Shown here piece by piece: positions 42,002 to 57,600 of a DNA stretch of 64,000 nt (positions are counted from its first letter, which is position 1; each line of letters starts with the position of its first letter). Source of the stretch: Crossaster papposus (taxonomy: Eukaryota; Echinodermata; Asteroidea; Velatida; Solasteridae); contig JBAIAA010001539.1 of NCBI GenBank assembly GCA_037893245.1, forward strand, positions 20,078 to 84,077. The letters are read 5' to 3'. The notes below the pieces were generated by a model. That model was given only the letters and a program-made list of their open reading frames with translations, made no database searches and was not told where the DNA came from. The translations under genes were made by a program, and so were the position numbers.

Positions 42002-44911
42002 AACTCGAGGGCTTGTCCCGACATCATGTGTTTATTTCTTATGCACACTTCTTTCCCTTTACATATTTCTTATGCACACTTCTTTCCCTTTACATATTTC
42101 TTATGCACACTTCTTTCCCTTTACATATTTCTTATGCACACTTCTTTCCCTTTACATATTTCTTATGCACACTTCTTTCCCTTTACATATTTCTTATGCA
42201 CACTTCTTTCCCTTTACATATTTCTTATGCACACTTCTTTCCCTTTACATATTTCTTATGCACACTTCTTTCCCTTTACATATTTCTTATGCACACTTCT
42301 TTCCCTTTACATATTTCTTATGCACACTTCTTTCCCTTTACATATTTCTTATGCACACTTCTTTCCCTTTACATATTTCTTATGCACACTTCTTTCCTTT
42401 AACATATTTCTTATGCACACTTCTTTCCCTTTACATATTTCTTATGCACACTTCTTTCCCTTTACATATTTCTTATGCACACTTCTTTCCCTTTACATAT
42501 TTCTTATGCACACTTCTTTCCCTTTACATATTTCTTATGCACACTTCTTTCCCTTTACATATTTCTGATGCACACTTCTTTCCCTTTACATATTTCTTAT
42601 GCACACTTCTTTCCCTTTACATATTTCTTATGCACACTTCTTTCCCTTTACATATTTCTTATGCACACTTCTTTCCCTTTACATGTTTAACTCGAGGGCT
42701 TGTTCCCACATCATGTGTTTATTTCTTATGCACACTTCTTTCCCTTTACATATTTCTTATGCACACTTCTTTCCCTTTACATATTTCTTATGCACACTTC
42801 TTTCCCTTTACATATTTAACTCGAGGGCTTGTTCCCACATCATGTGTTTATTTCTTATGCACACTTCTTTCCCTTTACATATTTCTTATGCACACTTCTT
42901 TCCCTTTACATATTTCTTATGCACACTTCTTTCCCTTTACATATTTCTTATGCACACTTCTTTCCCTTTACATATTTCTTATGCACACTTCTTTCCCTTT
43001 ACATATTTCTTATGCACACTTCTTTCCCTTTACATATTTCTTATGCACACTTCTTTCCCTTTACATATTTCTTATGCACACTTCTTTCCCTTTACATATT
43101 TCTTATGCACACTTCTTTCCCTTTACATATTTCTTATGCACACTTCTTTCCCTTTACATATTTCTTATGCACACTTCTTTCCCTTTAGATATTTCTTATG
43201 CACACTTCTTTCCCTTTACATATTCATTATGCACACTTCTTTCCCTTTACATATTTCTTATGCACACTTCTTTCCCTTTACATATTTCTTATGCACACTT
43301 CTTTCCCTTTATTATTTCTTATGCACACTTCTTTCCCTTTACATATTTCTTATGCACACTTCTTTCCATTTACATATTTCTTATGCACACTTCTTTCCCT
43401 TTACATATTTATTATGCACACTTCTTTCCCTTTACATATTTCTTATGCACACTTCTTTCCCTTTATTATTTCTTATGCACACTTCTTTCCCTTTACATAT
43501 TTCTTATGCACACTTCTTTACCTTTACATAATTCTTATGCACACTTCTTTCCCTTTACATATTTCTTATGCACACTTCTTTCCCTTTACATATTTCTTAT
43601 GCACACTTCTTTTCCTTTATATATTTCTTATGCACACTTCTTTCCCTTTACATATTTCTTATGCACACTTCTTTCCCTTTACATATTTCTTATGCACACT
43701 TCTTTCCCTTGATTATTTCTTATGCACACTTCTTTCCCTTTACATATTCCTTATGCACACTTCTTTCCCTTTACATATTTCTTATGCACACTTCTTTCCC
43801 TTTACATATTTCTTATGCACACTTTTTTCCCTTTACATATTTCTTATGCACACTTCTTTCCCTTTACATATTTCTTATGCACACTTCTTTCCCTTTACAT
43901 ATTTAACTCGACGGCTTGTTCCCACATCATGTGTTTATTTCTTATGCACACTTCTTTCCCTTTACATATTTAACTCGAGGGCTTGTTCCCACATCATGTG
44001 TTTATTTCTTATGCACACTTCTTTCCCTTTACATATTTCTTATGCACACTTCTTTCCCTTTACATATTTGTTATGCACACTTCTTTCCCTTTACATATTT
44101 AACTCGAGGGCTTGTTCCCACATCATGTGTTTATTTCTTATGCACACTTCTTTCCCTTTACATATTTCTTATGCACACTTCTTTCCCTTTACATATTTCT
44201 TATGCACACTTCTTTCCCTTTACATATTTCTTATGCACACTTCTTTCCCTTTACATATTTTTTATGCACACTTCTTTCCCTTTACATATTTCTTATGCAC
44301 ACTTCTTTCCCTTTACATATGTCTTATGCACACTTCTTTCCCTTTACATATTTCTTATGCACACTTCTTTCCCTTTACATATTTCTTATGCACACTTCTT
44401 TCCCTTTACATATTTCTTATGCACACTTCTTTCCCTTTACATATTTCTTATGCACACTTCTTTCCCTTTACATATTTCTTATGCACACTTCTTTCCCTTT
44501 ACATATTTCTTATGCACACTTCTTTCCCTTTACATATTTCTTATGCACACTTCTTTCCCTTTACATATTTCTTATGCACACTTCTTTCCCTTTACATATT
44601 TCTTATGCACACTTCTTTCCCTTTACATATTTCTTATGCACACTTCTTTCCCTTTACATATTTCTTATGCACACTTCTTTCCCTTTACATATTTCTTATG
44701 CACACTTCTTTCCCTTTACATATTTCTTATGCACACTTCTTTCCCTTTACATATTTCTTATGCACACTTCTTTCCCTTTACATATTTCTTAGGCACACTT
44801 CTTTCCCTTTAAATATTTCTTATGCACACTTCTTTCCCTTTACATATTTCTTATGCACACTTCTTTCCCTTTACATATTTCTTATGCACACTTCTTTCCC
44901 TTTACATATTT
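42002..44911 (+). repeat. Type A-opened module 1 (2,910 bp)
   Basis: Order: A segment, 21 units, CATGTTT-marked B (42689), 3 units, B (42818), 34 units with 30-bp units at 43310, 43464 and 43711, triad 43905/43972/44101, 25 units ending in TTAGGCAC and TTTAAATAT. The same order recurs in the following modules. Confidence 0.9.
42682..42724 (+). repeat. CATGTTT-marked B segment (prototype of five)
   Basis: The unit just before the B segment ends CATGTTT instead of CATATTT. The mark is found only before segments at 42689, 45599, 47731, 51120 and 60962, always the first B after a type A segment. It is therefore inherited with the module rather than recurrent. Confidence 0.92.
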
Positions 44912-47043
44912 AACTCGAGGGCTTGTCCCGACATCATGTGTTTATTTCTTATGCACACTTCTTTCCCTTTACATATTTCTTATGCACACTTCTTTCCCTT
45001 TACATATTTCTTATGCACACTTCTTTCCCTTTACATATTTCTTATGCACACTTCTTTCCCTTTACATATTTCTTATGCACACTTCTTTCCCTTTACATAT
45101 TTCTTATGCACACTTCTTTCCCTTTACATATTTCTTATGCACACTTCTTTCCCTTTACATATTTCTTATGCACACTTCTTTCCCTTTACATATTTCTTAT
45201 GCACACTTCTTTCCCTTTACATATTTCTTATGCACACTTCTTTCCCTTTACATATTTCTTATGCACACTTCTTTCCCTTTACATATTTCTTATGCACACT
45301 TCTTTCCCTTAACATATTTCTTATGCACACTTCTTTCCCTTTACATATTTATTATGCACACTTCTTTCCCTTTACATATTTCTTATGCACACTTCTTTCC
45401 CTTTACATATTTCTTATGCACACTTCTTTCCCTTTACATATTTCTTATGCACACTTCTTTCCCTTTACATATTTCTTATGCACACTTCTTTCCCTTTACA
45501 TATTTCTTATGCACACTTCTTTCCCTTTACATATTTCTTATGCACACTTCTTTCCCTTTACATATTTCTTATGCACACTTCTTTCCCTTTACATGTTTAA
45601 CTCGAGGGCTTGTTCCCACATCATGTGTTTATTTCTTATGCACACTTCTTTACCTTTACATAATTCTTATGCACACTTCTTTCCCTTTACATATTTCTTA
45701 TGCACACTTCTTTCCCTTTACATATTTCTTATGCACACTTCTTTTCCTTTATATATTTCTTATGCACACTTCTTTCCCTTTACATATTTCTTATGCACAC
45801 TTCTTTCCCTTTACATATTTCTTATGCACACTTCTTTCCCTTGATTATTTCTTATGCACACTTCTTTCCCTTTACATATTCCTTATGCACACTTCTTTCC
45901 CTTTACATATTTCTTATGCACACTTCTTTCCCTTTACATATTTCTTATGCACACTTTTTTCCCTTTACATATTTCTTATGCACACTTCTTTCCCTTTACA
46001 TATTTCTTATGCACACTTCTTTCCCTTTACATATTTAACTCGACGGCTTGTTCCCACATCATGTGTTTATTTCTTATGCACACTTCTTTCCCTTTACATA
46101 TTTAACTCGAGGGCTTGTTCCCACATCATGTGTTTATTTCTTATGCACACTTCTTTCCCTTTACATATTTCTTATGCACACTTCTTTCCCTTTACATATT
46201 TGTTATGCACACTTCTTTCCCTTTACATATTTAACTCGAGGGCTTGTTCCCACATCATGTGTTTATTTCTTATGCACACTTCTTTCCCTTTACATATTTC
46301 TTATGCACACTTCTTTCCCTTTACATATTTCTTATGCACACTTCTTTCCCTTTACATATTTCTTATGCACACTTCTTTCCCTTTACATATTTCTTATGCA
46401 CACTTCTTTCCCTTTACATATTTCTTATGCACACTTCTTTCCCTTTACATATTTCTTATGCACACTTCTTTCCCTTTACATATTTCTTATGCACACTTCT
46501 TTCCCTTTACATATTTCTTATGCACACTTCTTTCCCTTTACATATTTCTTATGCACACTTCTTTCCCTTTACATATTTCTTATGCACACTTCTTTCCCTT
46601 TACATATTTCTTATGCACACTTCTTTCCCTTTACATATTTCTTATGCACACTTCTTTCCCTTTACATATTTCTTATGCACACTTCTTTCCCTTTACATAT
46701 TTCTTATGCACACTTCTTTCCCTTTACATATTTCTTATGCACACTTCTTTCCCTTTACATATTTCTTATGCACACTTCTTTCCCTTTACATATTTCTTAG
46801 GCACACTTCTTTCCCTTTAAATATTTCTTATGCACACTTCTTTCCCTTTACATATTTCTTATGCACACTTCTTTCCCTTTACATATTTCTTATGCACACT
46901 TCTTTCCCTTTACATATTTCTTAGGCACACTTCTTTCCCTTTAAATATTTCTTATGCACACTTCTTTCCCTTTACATATTTCTTATGCACACTTCTTTCC
47001 CTTTACATATTTCTTATGCACACTTCTTTCCCTTTACATATTT
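44912..47043 (+). repeat. Type A-opened module 2, shortened (2,132 bp)
   Basis: A, 21 units, CATGTTT-marked B (45599), then directly the late part of the long interval (CTTTACCTTTACATAATTC near 45650) and the triad 46037/46104/46233. Compared with module 1, the second B of the doublet and about 21 units are missing, consistent with an internal deletion by unequal exchange. TTAGGCAC followed by TTTAAATAT appears twice at its end (46798 and 46922), 4 units apart. Confidence 0.88.
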
Positions 47044-48730
47044 AACTCGAGGGCTTGTCCCGACATCATGTGTTTATTTCTTATGCACACTTCTTTCCCT
47101 TTACATATTTCTTATGCACACTTCTTTCCCTTTACATATTTCTTATGCACACTTCTTTCCCTTTACATATTTCTTATGCACACTTCTTTCCCTTTACATA
47201 TTTCTTATGCACACTTCTTTCCCTTTACATATTTCTTATGCACACTTCTTTCCCTTTACATATTTCTTATGCACACTTCTTTCCCTTTACATATTTCTTA
47301 TGCACACTTCTTTCCCTTTACATATTTCTTATGCACACTTCTTTCCCTTTACATATTTCTTATGCACACTTCTTTCCCTTTACATATTTCTTATGCACAC
47401 TTCTTTCCCTTTACATATTTCTTATGCACACTTCTTTCCCTTAACATATTTCTTATGCACACTTCTTTCCCTTTACATATTTATTATGCACACTTCTTTC
47501 CCTTTACATATTTCTTATGCACACTTCTTTCCCTTTACATATTTCTTATGCACACTTCTTTCCCTTTACATATTTCTTATGCACACTTCTTTCCCTTTAC
47601 ATATTTCTTATGCACACTTCTTTCCCTTTACATATTTCTTATGCACACTTCTTTCCCTTTACATATTTCTTATGCACACTTCTTTCCCTTTACATATTTC
47701 TTATGCACACTTCTTTCCCTTTACATGTTTAACTCGAGGGCTTGTTCCCACATCATGTGTTTATTTCTTATGCACACTTCTTTCCCTTTACATATTTCTT
47801 ATGCACACTTCTTTCCCTTTACATATTTCTTATGCACACTTCTTTCCCTTTACATATTTAACTCGAGGGCTTGTTCCCACATCATGTGTTTATTTCTTAT
47901 GCACACTTCTTTCCCTTTACATATTTCTTATGCACACTTCTTTCCCTTTACATATTTCTTATGCACACTTCTTTCCCTTTACATATTTCTTATGCACACT
48001 TCTTTCCCTTTACATATTTCTTATGCACACTTCTTTCCCTTTACATATTTCTTATGCACACTTCTTTCCCTTTACATATTTCTTATGCACACTTCTTTCC
48101 CTTTACATATTTCTTATGCACACTTCTTTCCCTTTACATATTTCTTATGCACACTTCTTTCCCTTTACATATTTCTTATGCACACTTCTTTCCCTTTACA
48201 TATTTCTTATGCACACTTCTTTCCCTTTAGATATTTCTTATGCACACTTCTTTCCCTTTACATATTCATTATGCACACTTCTTTCCCTTTACATATTTCT
48301 TATGCACACTTCTTTCCCTTTACATATTTCTTATGCACACTTCTTTCCCTTTATTATTTCTTATGCACACTTCTTTCCCTTTACATATTTCTTATGCACA
48401 CTTCTTTCCATTTACATATTTCTTATGCACACTTCTTTCCCTTTACATATTTCTTATGCACACTTCTTTCCCTTTACATATTTCTTATGCACACTTCTTT
48501 CCCTTTATTATTTCTTATGCACACTTCTTTCCCTTTACATATTTCTTATGCACACTTCTTTACCTTTACATAATTCTTATGCACACTTCTTTCCCTTTAC
48601 ATATTTCTTATGCACACTTCTTTCCCTTTACATATTTCTTATGCACACTTCTTTCCCTTTATATATTTCTTATGCACACTTCTTTCCCTTTACATATTTC
48701 TTATGCACACTTCTTTCCCTTTACATATTT

Positions 48731-48962
48731 AACTCGAGGGCTTGTTCCCACATCATGTGTTTATTTCTTATGCACACTTCTTTCCCTTTACATATTTAAC
48801 TCGAGGGCTTGTTCCCACATCATGTGTTTATTTCTTATGCACACTTCTTTCCCTTTACATATTTCTTATGCACACTTCTTTCCCTTTACATATTTCTTAT
48901 GCACACTTCTTTCCCTTTACATATTTAACTCGAGGGCTTGTTCCCACATCATGTGTTTATTT
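48731..48962 (+). repeat. Segment triad, unmodified type (prototype of three)
   Basis: Same 1-unit and 3-unit spacing as the CGACGG triads but with an intact CTCGAG in all three segments. Others start at 52120 and 61962. Each is preceded by a CTTTATATATTT unit about 90 bp upstream. Confidence 0.92.
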
Positions 48963-49302
48963 CTTATGCACACTTCTTTCCCTTTACATATTTCTTATGC
49001 ACACTTCTTTCCCTTTACATATTTCTTATGCACACTTCTTTCCCTTTACATATTTCTTATGCACACCTCTTTCCCTTTATTATTTCTTATGCACACTTCT
49101 TTCCCTTTACATATTTCTTATGCACACTTCTTTCCCTTTACATATTTCTTATGCACACTTCTTTCCCTTTACATATTTCTTATGCACACTTCTTTCCCTT
49201 TACATATTTCTTATGCACACTTCTTTCCCTTTATATATTTCTTATGCACACTTCTTTCCCTTTACATATTTCTTATGCACACTTCTTTCCCTTTACATAT
49301 TT

Positions 49303-49534
49303 AACTCGAAGGCTTGTTCCCACATCATGTGTTTATTTCTTATGCACACTTCTTTCCCTTTACATATTTAACTCGAGGGCTTGTTCCCACATCATGTGTT
49401 TATTTCTTATGCACACTTCTTTCCCTTTACATATTTCTTATGCACACTTCTTTCCCTTTACATATTTTTTATGCACACTTCTTTCCCTTTACATATTTAA
49501 CTCGAGGGCTTGTTCCCACATCATGTCTTTATTT
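49303..49534 (+). repeat. Segment triad, CGAAGG type (prototype of two)
   Basis: First segment reads CTCGAAGG, and the third (49499) ends CATGTCTTTATTT instead of CATGTGTTTATTT. Both marks recur only at 62534-62765, 13,231 bp downstream. Confidence 0.93.
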
Positions 49535-52500
49535 CTTATGCACACTTCTTTCCCTTTACATATTTCTTATGCACACTTCTTTCCCTTTACATATTTCTTA
49601 TGCACACTTCTTTCCCTTTACATATTTTTTATGCACACTTCTTTCCCTTTACATATTTCTTATGCACACTTCTTTCCCTTTACATATTTCTTATGCACAC
49701 TTCTTTCCCTTTACATATTTCTTATGCACACTTCTTTCCCTTTACATATTTCTTATGCACACTTCTTTCCCTTTACATATTTCTTATGCACACTTCTTTC
49801 CCTTTACATATTTCTTATGCACACTTCTTTCCCTTTACATATTTCTTATGCACACTTCTTTCCCTTTACATATTTCTTATGCACACTTCTTTCCCTTTAC
49901 ATATTTCTTATGCACACTTCTTTCCCTTTACATATTTCTTATGCACACTTCTTTCCCTTTACATATTTCTTATGCACACTTCTTTCCCTTTACATATTTC
50001 TTATGCACACTTCTTTCCCTTTACATATTTCTTATGCACACTTCTTTCCCTTTACATATTTCTTATGCACACTTCTTTCCCTTTACATATTTCTTATGCA
50101 CACTTCTTTCCCTTTACATATTTCTTATGCACACTTCTTTCCCTTTACATATTTCTTATGCACACTTCTTTCCCTTTACATATTTCTTATGCACACTTCT
50201 TTCCCTTTACATATTTCTTATGCACACTACTTTCCCTTTACATATTTCTTATGCACACTTCTTTCCCTTTACATATTTCTTATGCACACTTCTTTCCCTT
50301 TACATATTTCTTATGCACACTTCTTTCCCTTTACATATTTCTTAGGCACACTTCTTTCCCTTTACATATTTCTTATGCACACTTCTTTCCCTTTACATAT
50401 TTCTTATGCACACTTCTTTCCCTTTACATATTTCTTATGCACACTTCTTTCCCTTTATTATTTCTTATGCACACTTCTTTCCCTTTACATATTTAACTCG
50501 AGGGCTTGTCCCGACATCATGTGTTTATTTCTTATGCACACTTCTTTCCCTTTACATATTTCTTATGCACACTTCTTTCCCTTTACATATTTCTTATGCA
50601 CACTTCTTTCCCTTTACATATTTCTTATGCACACTTCTTTCCCTTTACATATTTCTTATGCACACTTCTTTCCCTTTACATATTTCTTATGCACACTTCT
50701 TTCCCTTTACATATTTCTTATGCACACTTCTTTCCCTTTACATATTTCTTATGCACACTTCTTTCCCTTTACATATTTCTTATGCACACTTCTTTCCCTT
50801 TACATATTTCTTATGCACACTTCTTTCCCTTTACATATTTCTTATGCACACTTCTTTCCCTTTACATATTTCTTATGCACACTTCTTTCCCTTTACATAT
50901 TTCTTATGCACACTTCTTTCCCTTTACATATTTCTTATGCACACTTCTTTCCCTTTACATATTTCTTATGCACACTTCTTTCCCTTTACATATTTCTTAT
51001 GCACACTTCTTTCCCTTTACATATTTCTTATGCACACTTCTTTCCCTTTACATATTTCTTATGCACACTTCTTTCCCTTTACATATTTCTTATGCACACT
51101 TCTTTCCCTTTACATGTTTAACTCGAGGGCTTGTTCCCACATCATGTGTTTATTTCTTATGCACACTTCTTTCCCTTTACATATTTCTTATGCACACTTC
51201 TTTCCCTTTACATATTTCTTATGCACACTTCTTTGCCTTTACATATTTAACTCGAGGGCTTGTTCCCACATCATGTGTTTATTTCTTATGCACACTTCTT
51301 TCCCTTTACATATTTCTTATGCACACTTCTTTCCCTTTACATATTTCTTATGCACACTTCTTTCCCTTTACATATTTCTTATGCACACTTCTTTCCCTTT
51401 ACATATTTCTTATGCACACTTCTTTCCCTTTACATATTTCTTATGCACACTTCTTTCCCTTTACATATTTCTTATGCACACTTCTTTCCCTTTACATATT
51501 TCTTATGCACACTTCTTTCCCTTTACATATTTATTATGCACACTTCTTTCCCTTTACATATTTCTTATGCACACTTCTTTCCCTTTACATATTTCTTATG
51601 CACACTTCTTTCCCTTTACATATTTCTTATGCACACTTCTTTCCCTTTACATATTCATTATGCACACTTCTTTCCCTTTACATATTTCTTATGCACACTT
51701 CTTTCCCTTTACATATTTCTTATGCACACTTCTTTCCCTTTATTATTTCTTATGCACACTTCTTTCCCTTTACATATTTCTTATGCACACTTCTTTCCAT
51801 TTACATATTTCTTATGCACACTTCTTTCCCTTTACATATTTCTTATGCACACTTCTTTCCCTTTACATATTTCTTATGCACACTTCTTTCCCTTTATTAT
51901 TTCTTATGCACACTTCTTTCCCTTTACATATTTCTTATGCACACTTCTTTACCTTTACATAATTCTTATGCACACTTCTTTCCCTTTACATATTTCTTAT
52001 GCACACTTCTTTCCCTTTACATATTTCTTATGCACACTTCTTTCCCTTTATATATTTCTGATGCACACTTCTTTCCCTTTACATATTTCTTATGCACACT
52101 TCTTTCCCTTTACATATTTAACTCGAGGGCTTGTTCCCACATCATGTGTTTATTTCTTATGCACACTTCTTTCCCTTTACATATTTAACTCGAGGGCTTG
52201 TTCCCACATCATGTGTTTATTTCTTATGCACACTTCTTTCCCTTTACATATGTCTTATGCACACTTCTTTCCCTTTACATATTTCTTATGCACACTTCTT
52301 TCCCTTTACATATTTAACTCGAGGGCTTGTTCCCACATCATGTGTTTATTTCTTATGCACACTTCTTTCCCTTTACATATTTCTTATGCACACTTCTTTC
52401 CCTTTACATATTTCTTATGCACACTTCTTTCCCTTTACATATTTCTTATGCACACTTCTTTCCCTTTATTATTTCTTATGCACACTTCTTTCCATTTACA

Positions 52501-54685
52501 TATTTCTTATGCACACTTCTTTCCCTTTACATATTTCTTATGCACACTTCTTTCCCTTTACATATTTCTTATGCACACTTCTTTCCGTTTACATATTTCT
52601 TATGCACACTTCTTTCCCTTTACATATTTCTTATGCACACTTCTTTCCCTTTACATATTTCTTATGCACACTTCTTTCCCTTTACATATTTCTTATGCAC
52701 ACTTCTTTCCCTTTACATATTTCTTATGCACACTTCTTTCCCTTTACATATTTCTTATGCACACTTCTTTCCCTTTACATATTTCTTATGCACACTTCTT
52801 TCCCTTTACATATTTCTTATGCACACTTCTTTCCCTTTACATATTTCTTATGCACACTTCTTTCCCTTTACATATTTCGTATGCACACTTCTTTCCCTTT
52901 ACATATTTCTTATGCACACTTCTTTCCCTTTACATATTTCTTATGCACACTTCTTTCCCTTTACATATTTCTTATGCACACTTCTTTCCCTTTACATATT
53001 TCTTATGCACACTTCTTTCCTTTTACATATTTCTTATGCACACTTCTTTCCCTTTACATATTTCTTATGCACACTTCTTTCCCTTTACATATTTCTTATG
53101 CACACTTCTTTCCCTTTACATATTTCTTATGCACACTTCTTTCCCTTTACATATTTCTTATGCACACTTCTTTCCCTTTACATATTTCTTATGCACACTT
53201 CTTTCCCTTTACATATTTCTTATGCACACTTCTTTCCCTATACATATTTCTTATGCACACTTCTTTCCCTTTACATATTTAACTCGAGGGCTTGTTCCCA
53301 CATCATGTGTTTATTTCTTATGCACACTTCTTTCCCTTTACATATTTCTTATGCACACTTCTTTCCCTTTACATATTTCTTATGCACACTTCTTTCCCTT
53401 TACATATTTCTTATGCACACTTCTTTCCCTTTACATATTTCTTATGCACACTTCTTTCCCTTTACATATTTCTTATGCACACTTCTTTCCCTTTACATAT
53501 TTCTTATGCACACTTCTTTCCCTTTACATATTTCTTATGCACACTTCTTTCCCTTTACATATTTCTTATGTACACTTCTTTCCCTTTACATATTTCTTAT
53601 GCACACTTCTTTCCCTTTACATATTTCTTATGCACACTTCTTTCCCTTTACATATTTATTATGCACACTTCTTTCCCTTTACATATTTCTTATGCACACT
53701 TCTTTCCCTTTACATATTTATTATGCACACTTCTTTCCCTTTACATATTTCTTATGCACACTTCTTTCCCTTTACATATTTCTTATGCACACTTCTTTCC
53801 ATTTACATATTTCTTATGCACACTTCTTTCCCTTTACATATTTTTTATGCACACTTCTTTCCCTTTACATATTTCTTATGCACACTTCTTTCCCTTTACA
53901 TATTTCTTATGCACACTTCTTTCCCTTTACATATTTCTTATGCACACTTCTTTCCCTTTACATATTTCTTATGCACACTTCTTTCCCTTTACATATTTCT
54001 TATGCACACTTCTTTCCCTTTACATATTTCTTATGCACACTTCTTTCCCTTTACATATTTCTTATGCACACTTCTTTCCCTTTACATATTTCTTATGCAC
54101 ACTTCTTTCCCTTTACATATTTCTTATGCACACTTCTTTCCCTTTACATATTTCTTATGCACACTTCTTTCCCTTTACATATTTCTTATGCACACTTCTT
54201 TCCCTTTACATATTTCTTATGCACACTTCTTTCCCTTTACACATTTCTTATGCACACTTCTTTCCCTTTACATATTTCTTATGCACACTTCTTTCCCTTT
54301 ACATATTTCTTATGCACACTTCTTTCCCTTTACATATTTCTTATGCACACTTCTTTCCCTTTACATATTTCTTATGCACACTTCTTTCCCTTTACATATT
54401 TCTTATGCACACTTCTTTCCCTTTACATATTTCTTATGCACACTTCTTCCCCTTTACATATTTCTTATGTACACTTCTTTCCCTTTACATATTTCTTATG
54501 CACACTTCTTTCCCTTTACATATTTCTTATGCACACTTCTTTCCCTTTACATATTTATTATGCACACTTCTTTCCCTTTACATATTTCTTATGCACACTT
54601 CTTTCCCTATACATATTTCTTATGCACACTTCTTTCCCTTTACATATTTAACTCGAGGGCTTGTTCCCACATCATGTGTTTATTT

Positions 54686-57600
54686 CTTATGCACACTTCT
54701 TTCCCTTTACATATTTCTTATGCACACTTCTTTCCCTTTACATATTTCTTATGCACACTTCTTTCCCTTTACATATTTCTTATGCACACTTCTTTCCCTT
54801 TACATATTTCTTATGCACACTTCTTTCCCTTTACATATTTCTTATGCACACTTCTTTCCCTTTACATATTTCTTATGCACACTTCTTTCCCTTTACATAT
54901 TTCTTATGCACACTTCTTTCCCTTTACATATTTCTTATGCACACTTCTTTCCCTTTACATATTTCTTATGCACACTTCTTTCCCTTTACATATTTCTTAT
55001 GCACACTTCTTTCCCTTTACATATTTCTTATGCACACTTCTTTCCCTTTACATATTTCTTATGCACACTTCTTTCCCTTTACATATTTCTTATGCACACT
55101 TCTTTCCCTTTACATATTTCTTATGCACACTTCTTTCCCTTTACATATTTCTTATGCACACTTCTTTCCCTTTACATATTTCTTATGCACACTTCTTTCC
55201 CTTTACATATTTCTTATGCACACTTCTTTCCCTTTACATATTTCTTATGCACACTTCTTTCCCTTTACATATTTCTTATGCACACTTCTTTCCCTTTACA
55301 TATTTCTTATGCACACTTCTTTCCCTTTACATATTTCTTATGCACACTTCTTTCCCTTTACATATTTCTTATGCACACTTCTTTCCCTTTACATATTTCT
55401 TATGCACACTTCTTTCCCTTTACATATTTCTTATGCACACTTCTTTCCCTTTACATATTTCTTATGCACACTTCTTTCCCTTTACATATTTCTTATGCAC
55501 ACTTCTTTCCCTTTACATATTTCTTATGCACACTTCTTTCCCTTTACATATTTCTTATGCACACTTCTTTCCCTTTACATATTTCTTATGCACACTTCTT
55601 TCCCTTTACATATTTCTTATGCACACTTCTTTCCCTTTACATATTTCTTATGCACACTTCTTTCCCTTTACATATTTCTTATGCACACTTCTTTCCCTTT
55701 ACATATTTCTTATGCACACTTCTTTCCCTTTACATATTTCTTATGCACACTTCTTTCCCTTTACATATTTCTTATGCACACTTCTTTCCCTTTACATATT
55801 TCTTATGCACACTTCTTTCCCTTTACATATTTCTTATGCACACTTCTTTCCCTTTACATATTTCTTATGCACACTTCTTTCCCTTTACATATTTCTTATG
55901 CACACTTCTTTCCCTTTACATATTTCTTATGCACACTTCTTTCCCTTTACATATTTCTTATGCACACTTCTTTCCCTTTACATATTTCTTATGCACACTT
56001 CTTTCCCTTTACATATTTCTTATGCACACTTCTTTCCCTTTACATATTTCTTATGCACACTTCTTTCCCTTTACATATTTCTTATGCACACTTCTTTCCC
56101 TTTACATATTTCTTATGCACACTTCTTTCCCTTTACATATTTCTTATGCACACTTCTTTCCCTTTACATATTTCTTATGCACACTTCTTTCCCTTTACAT
56201 ATTTCTTATGCACACTTCTTTCCCTTTACATATTTCTTATGCACACTTCTTTCCCTTTACATATTTCTTATGCACACTTCTTTCCCTTTACATATTTCTT
56301 ATGCACACTTCTTTCCCTTTACATATTTCTTATGCACACTTCTTTCCCTTTACATATTTCTTATGCACACTTCTTTCCCTTTACATATTTCTTATGCACA
56401 CTTCTTTCCCTTTACATATTTCTTATGCACACTTCTTTCCCTTTACATATTTCTTATGCACACTTCTTTCCCTTTACATATTTCTTATGCACACTTCTTT
56501 CCCTTTACATATTTCTTATGCACACTTCTTTCCCTTTACATATTTCTTATGCACACTTCTTTCCCTTTACATATTTCTTATGCACACTTCTTTCCCTTTA
56601 CATATTTCTTATGCACACTTCTTTCCCTTTACATATTTCTTATGCACACTTCTTTCCCTTTACATATTTCTTATGCACACTTCTTTCCCTTTACATATTT
56701 CTTATGCACACTTCTTTCCCTTTACATATTTCTTATGCACACTTCTTTCCCTTTACATATTTCTTATGCACACTTCTTTCCCTTTACATATTTCTTATGC
56801 ACACTTCTTTCCCTTTACATATTTCTTATGCACACTTCTTTCCCTTTACATATTTCTTATGCACACTTCTTTCCCTTTACATATTTCTTATGCACACTTC
56901 TTTCCCTTTACATATTTCTTATGCACACTTCTTTCCCTTTACATATTTCTTATGCACACTTCTTTCCCTTTACATATTTCTTATGCACACTTCTTTCCCT
57001 TTACATATTTCTTATGCACACTTCTTTCCCTTTACATATTTCTTATGCACACTTCTTTCCCTTTACATATTTCTTATGCACACTTCTTTCCCTTTACATA
57101 TTTCTTATGCACACTTCTTTCCCTTTACATATTTCTTATGCACACTTCTTTCCCTTTACATATTTCTTATGCACACTTCTTTCCCTTTACATATTTCTTA
57201 TGCACACTTCTTTCCCTTTACATATTTCTTATGCACACTTCTTTCCCTTTACATATTTCTTATGCACACTTCTTTCCCTTTACATATTTCTTATGCACAC
57301 TTCTTTCCCTTTACATATTTCTTATGCACACTTCTTTCCCTTTACATATTTCTTATGCACACTTCTTTCCCTTTACATATTTCTTATGCACACTTCTTTC
57401 CCTTTACATATTTCTTATGCACACTTCTTTCCCTTTACATATTTCTTATGCACACTTCTTTCCCTTTACATATTTCTTATGCACACTTCTTTCCCTTTAC
57501 ATATTTCTTATGCACACTTCTTTCCCTTTACATATTTCTTATGCACACTTCTTTCCCTTTACATATTTCTTATGCACACTTCTTTCCCTTTACATATTTC

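Larger units (their letters stand above)
47044..50494 (+). repeat. Type A-opened module 3 (3,451 bp)
   Basis: A, 21 units, CATGTTT-marked B (47731), 3 units, B (47860), 27 units with 30-bp units at 48352 and 48506, triad 48731/48798/48927, 11 units plus a 30-bp unit at 49078, second triad 49303/49370/49499, 31 units, 30-bp unit at 50456. This is copy 1 of the 13,231-bp-spaced duplication. Confidence 0.9.
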
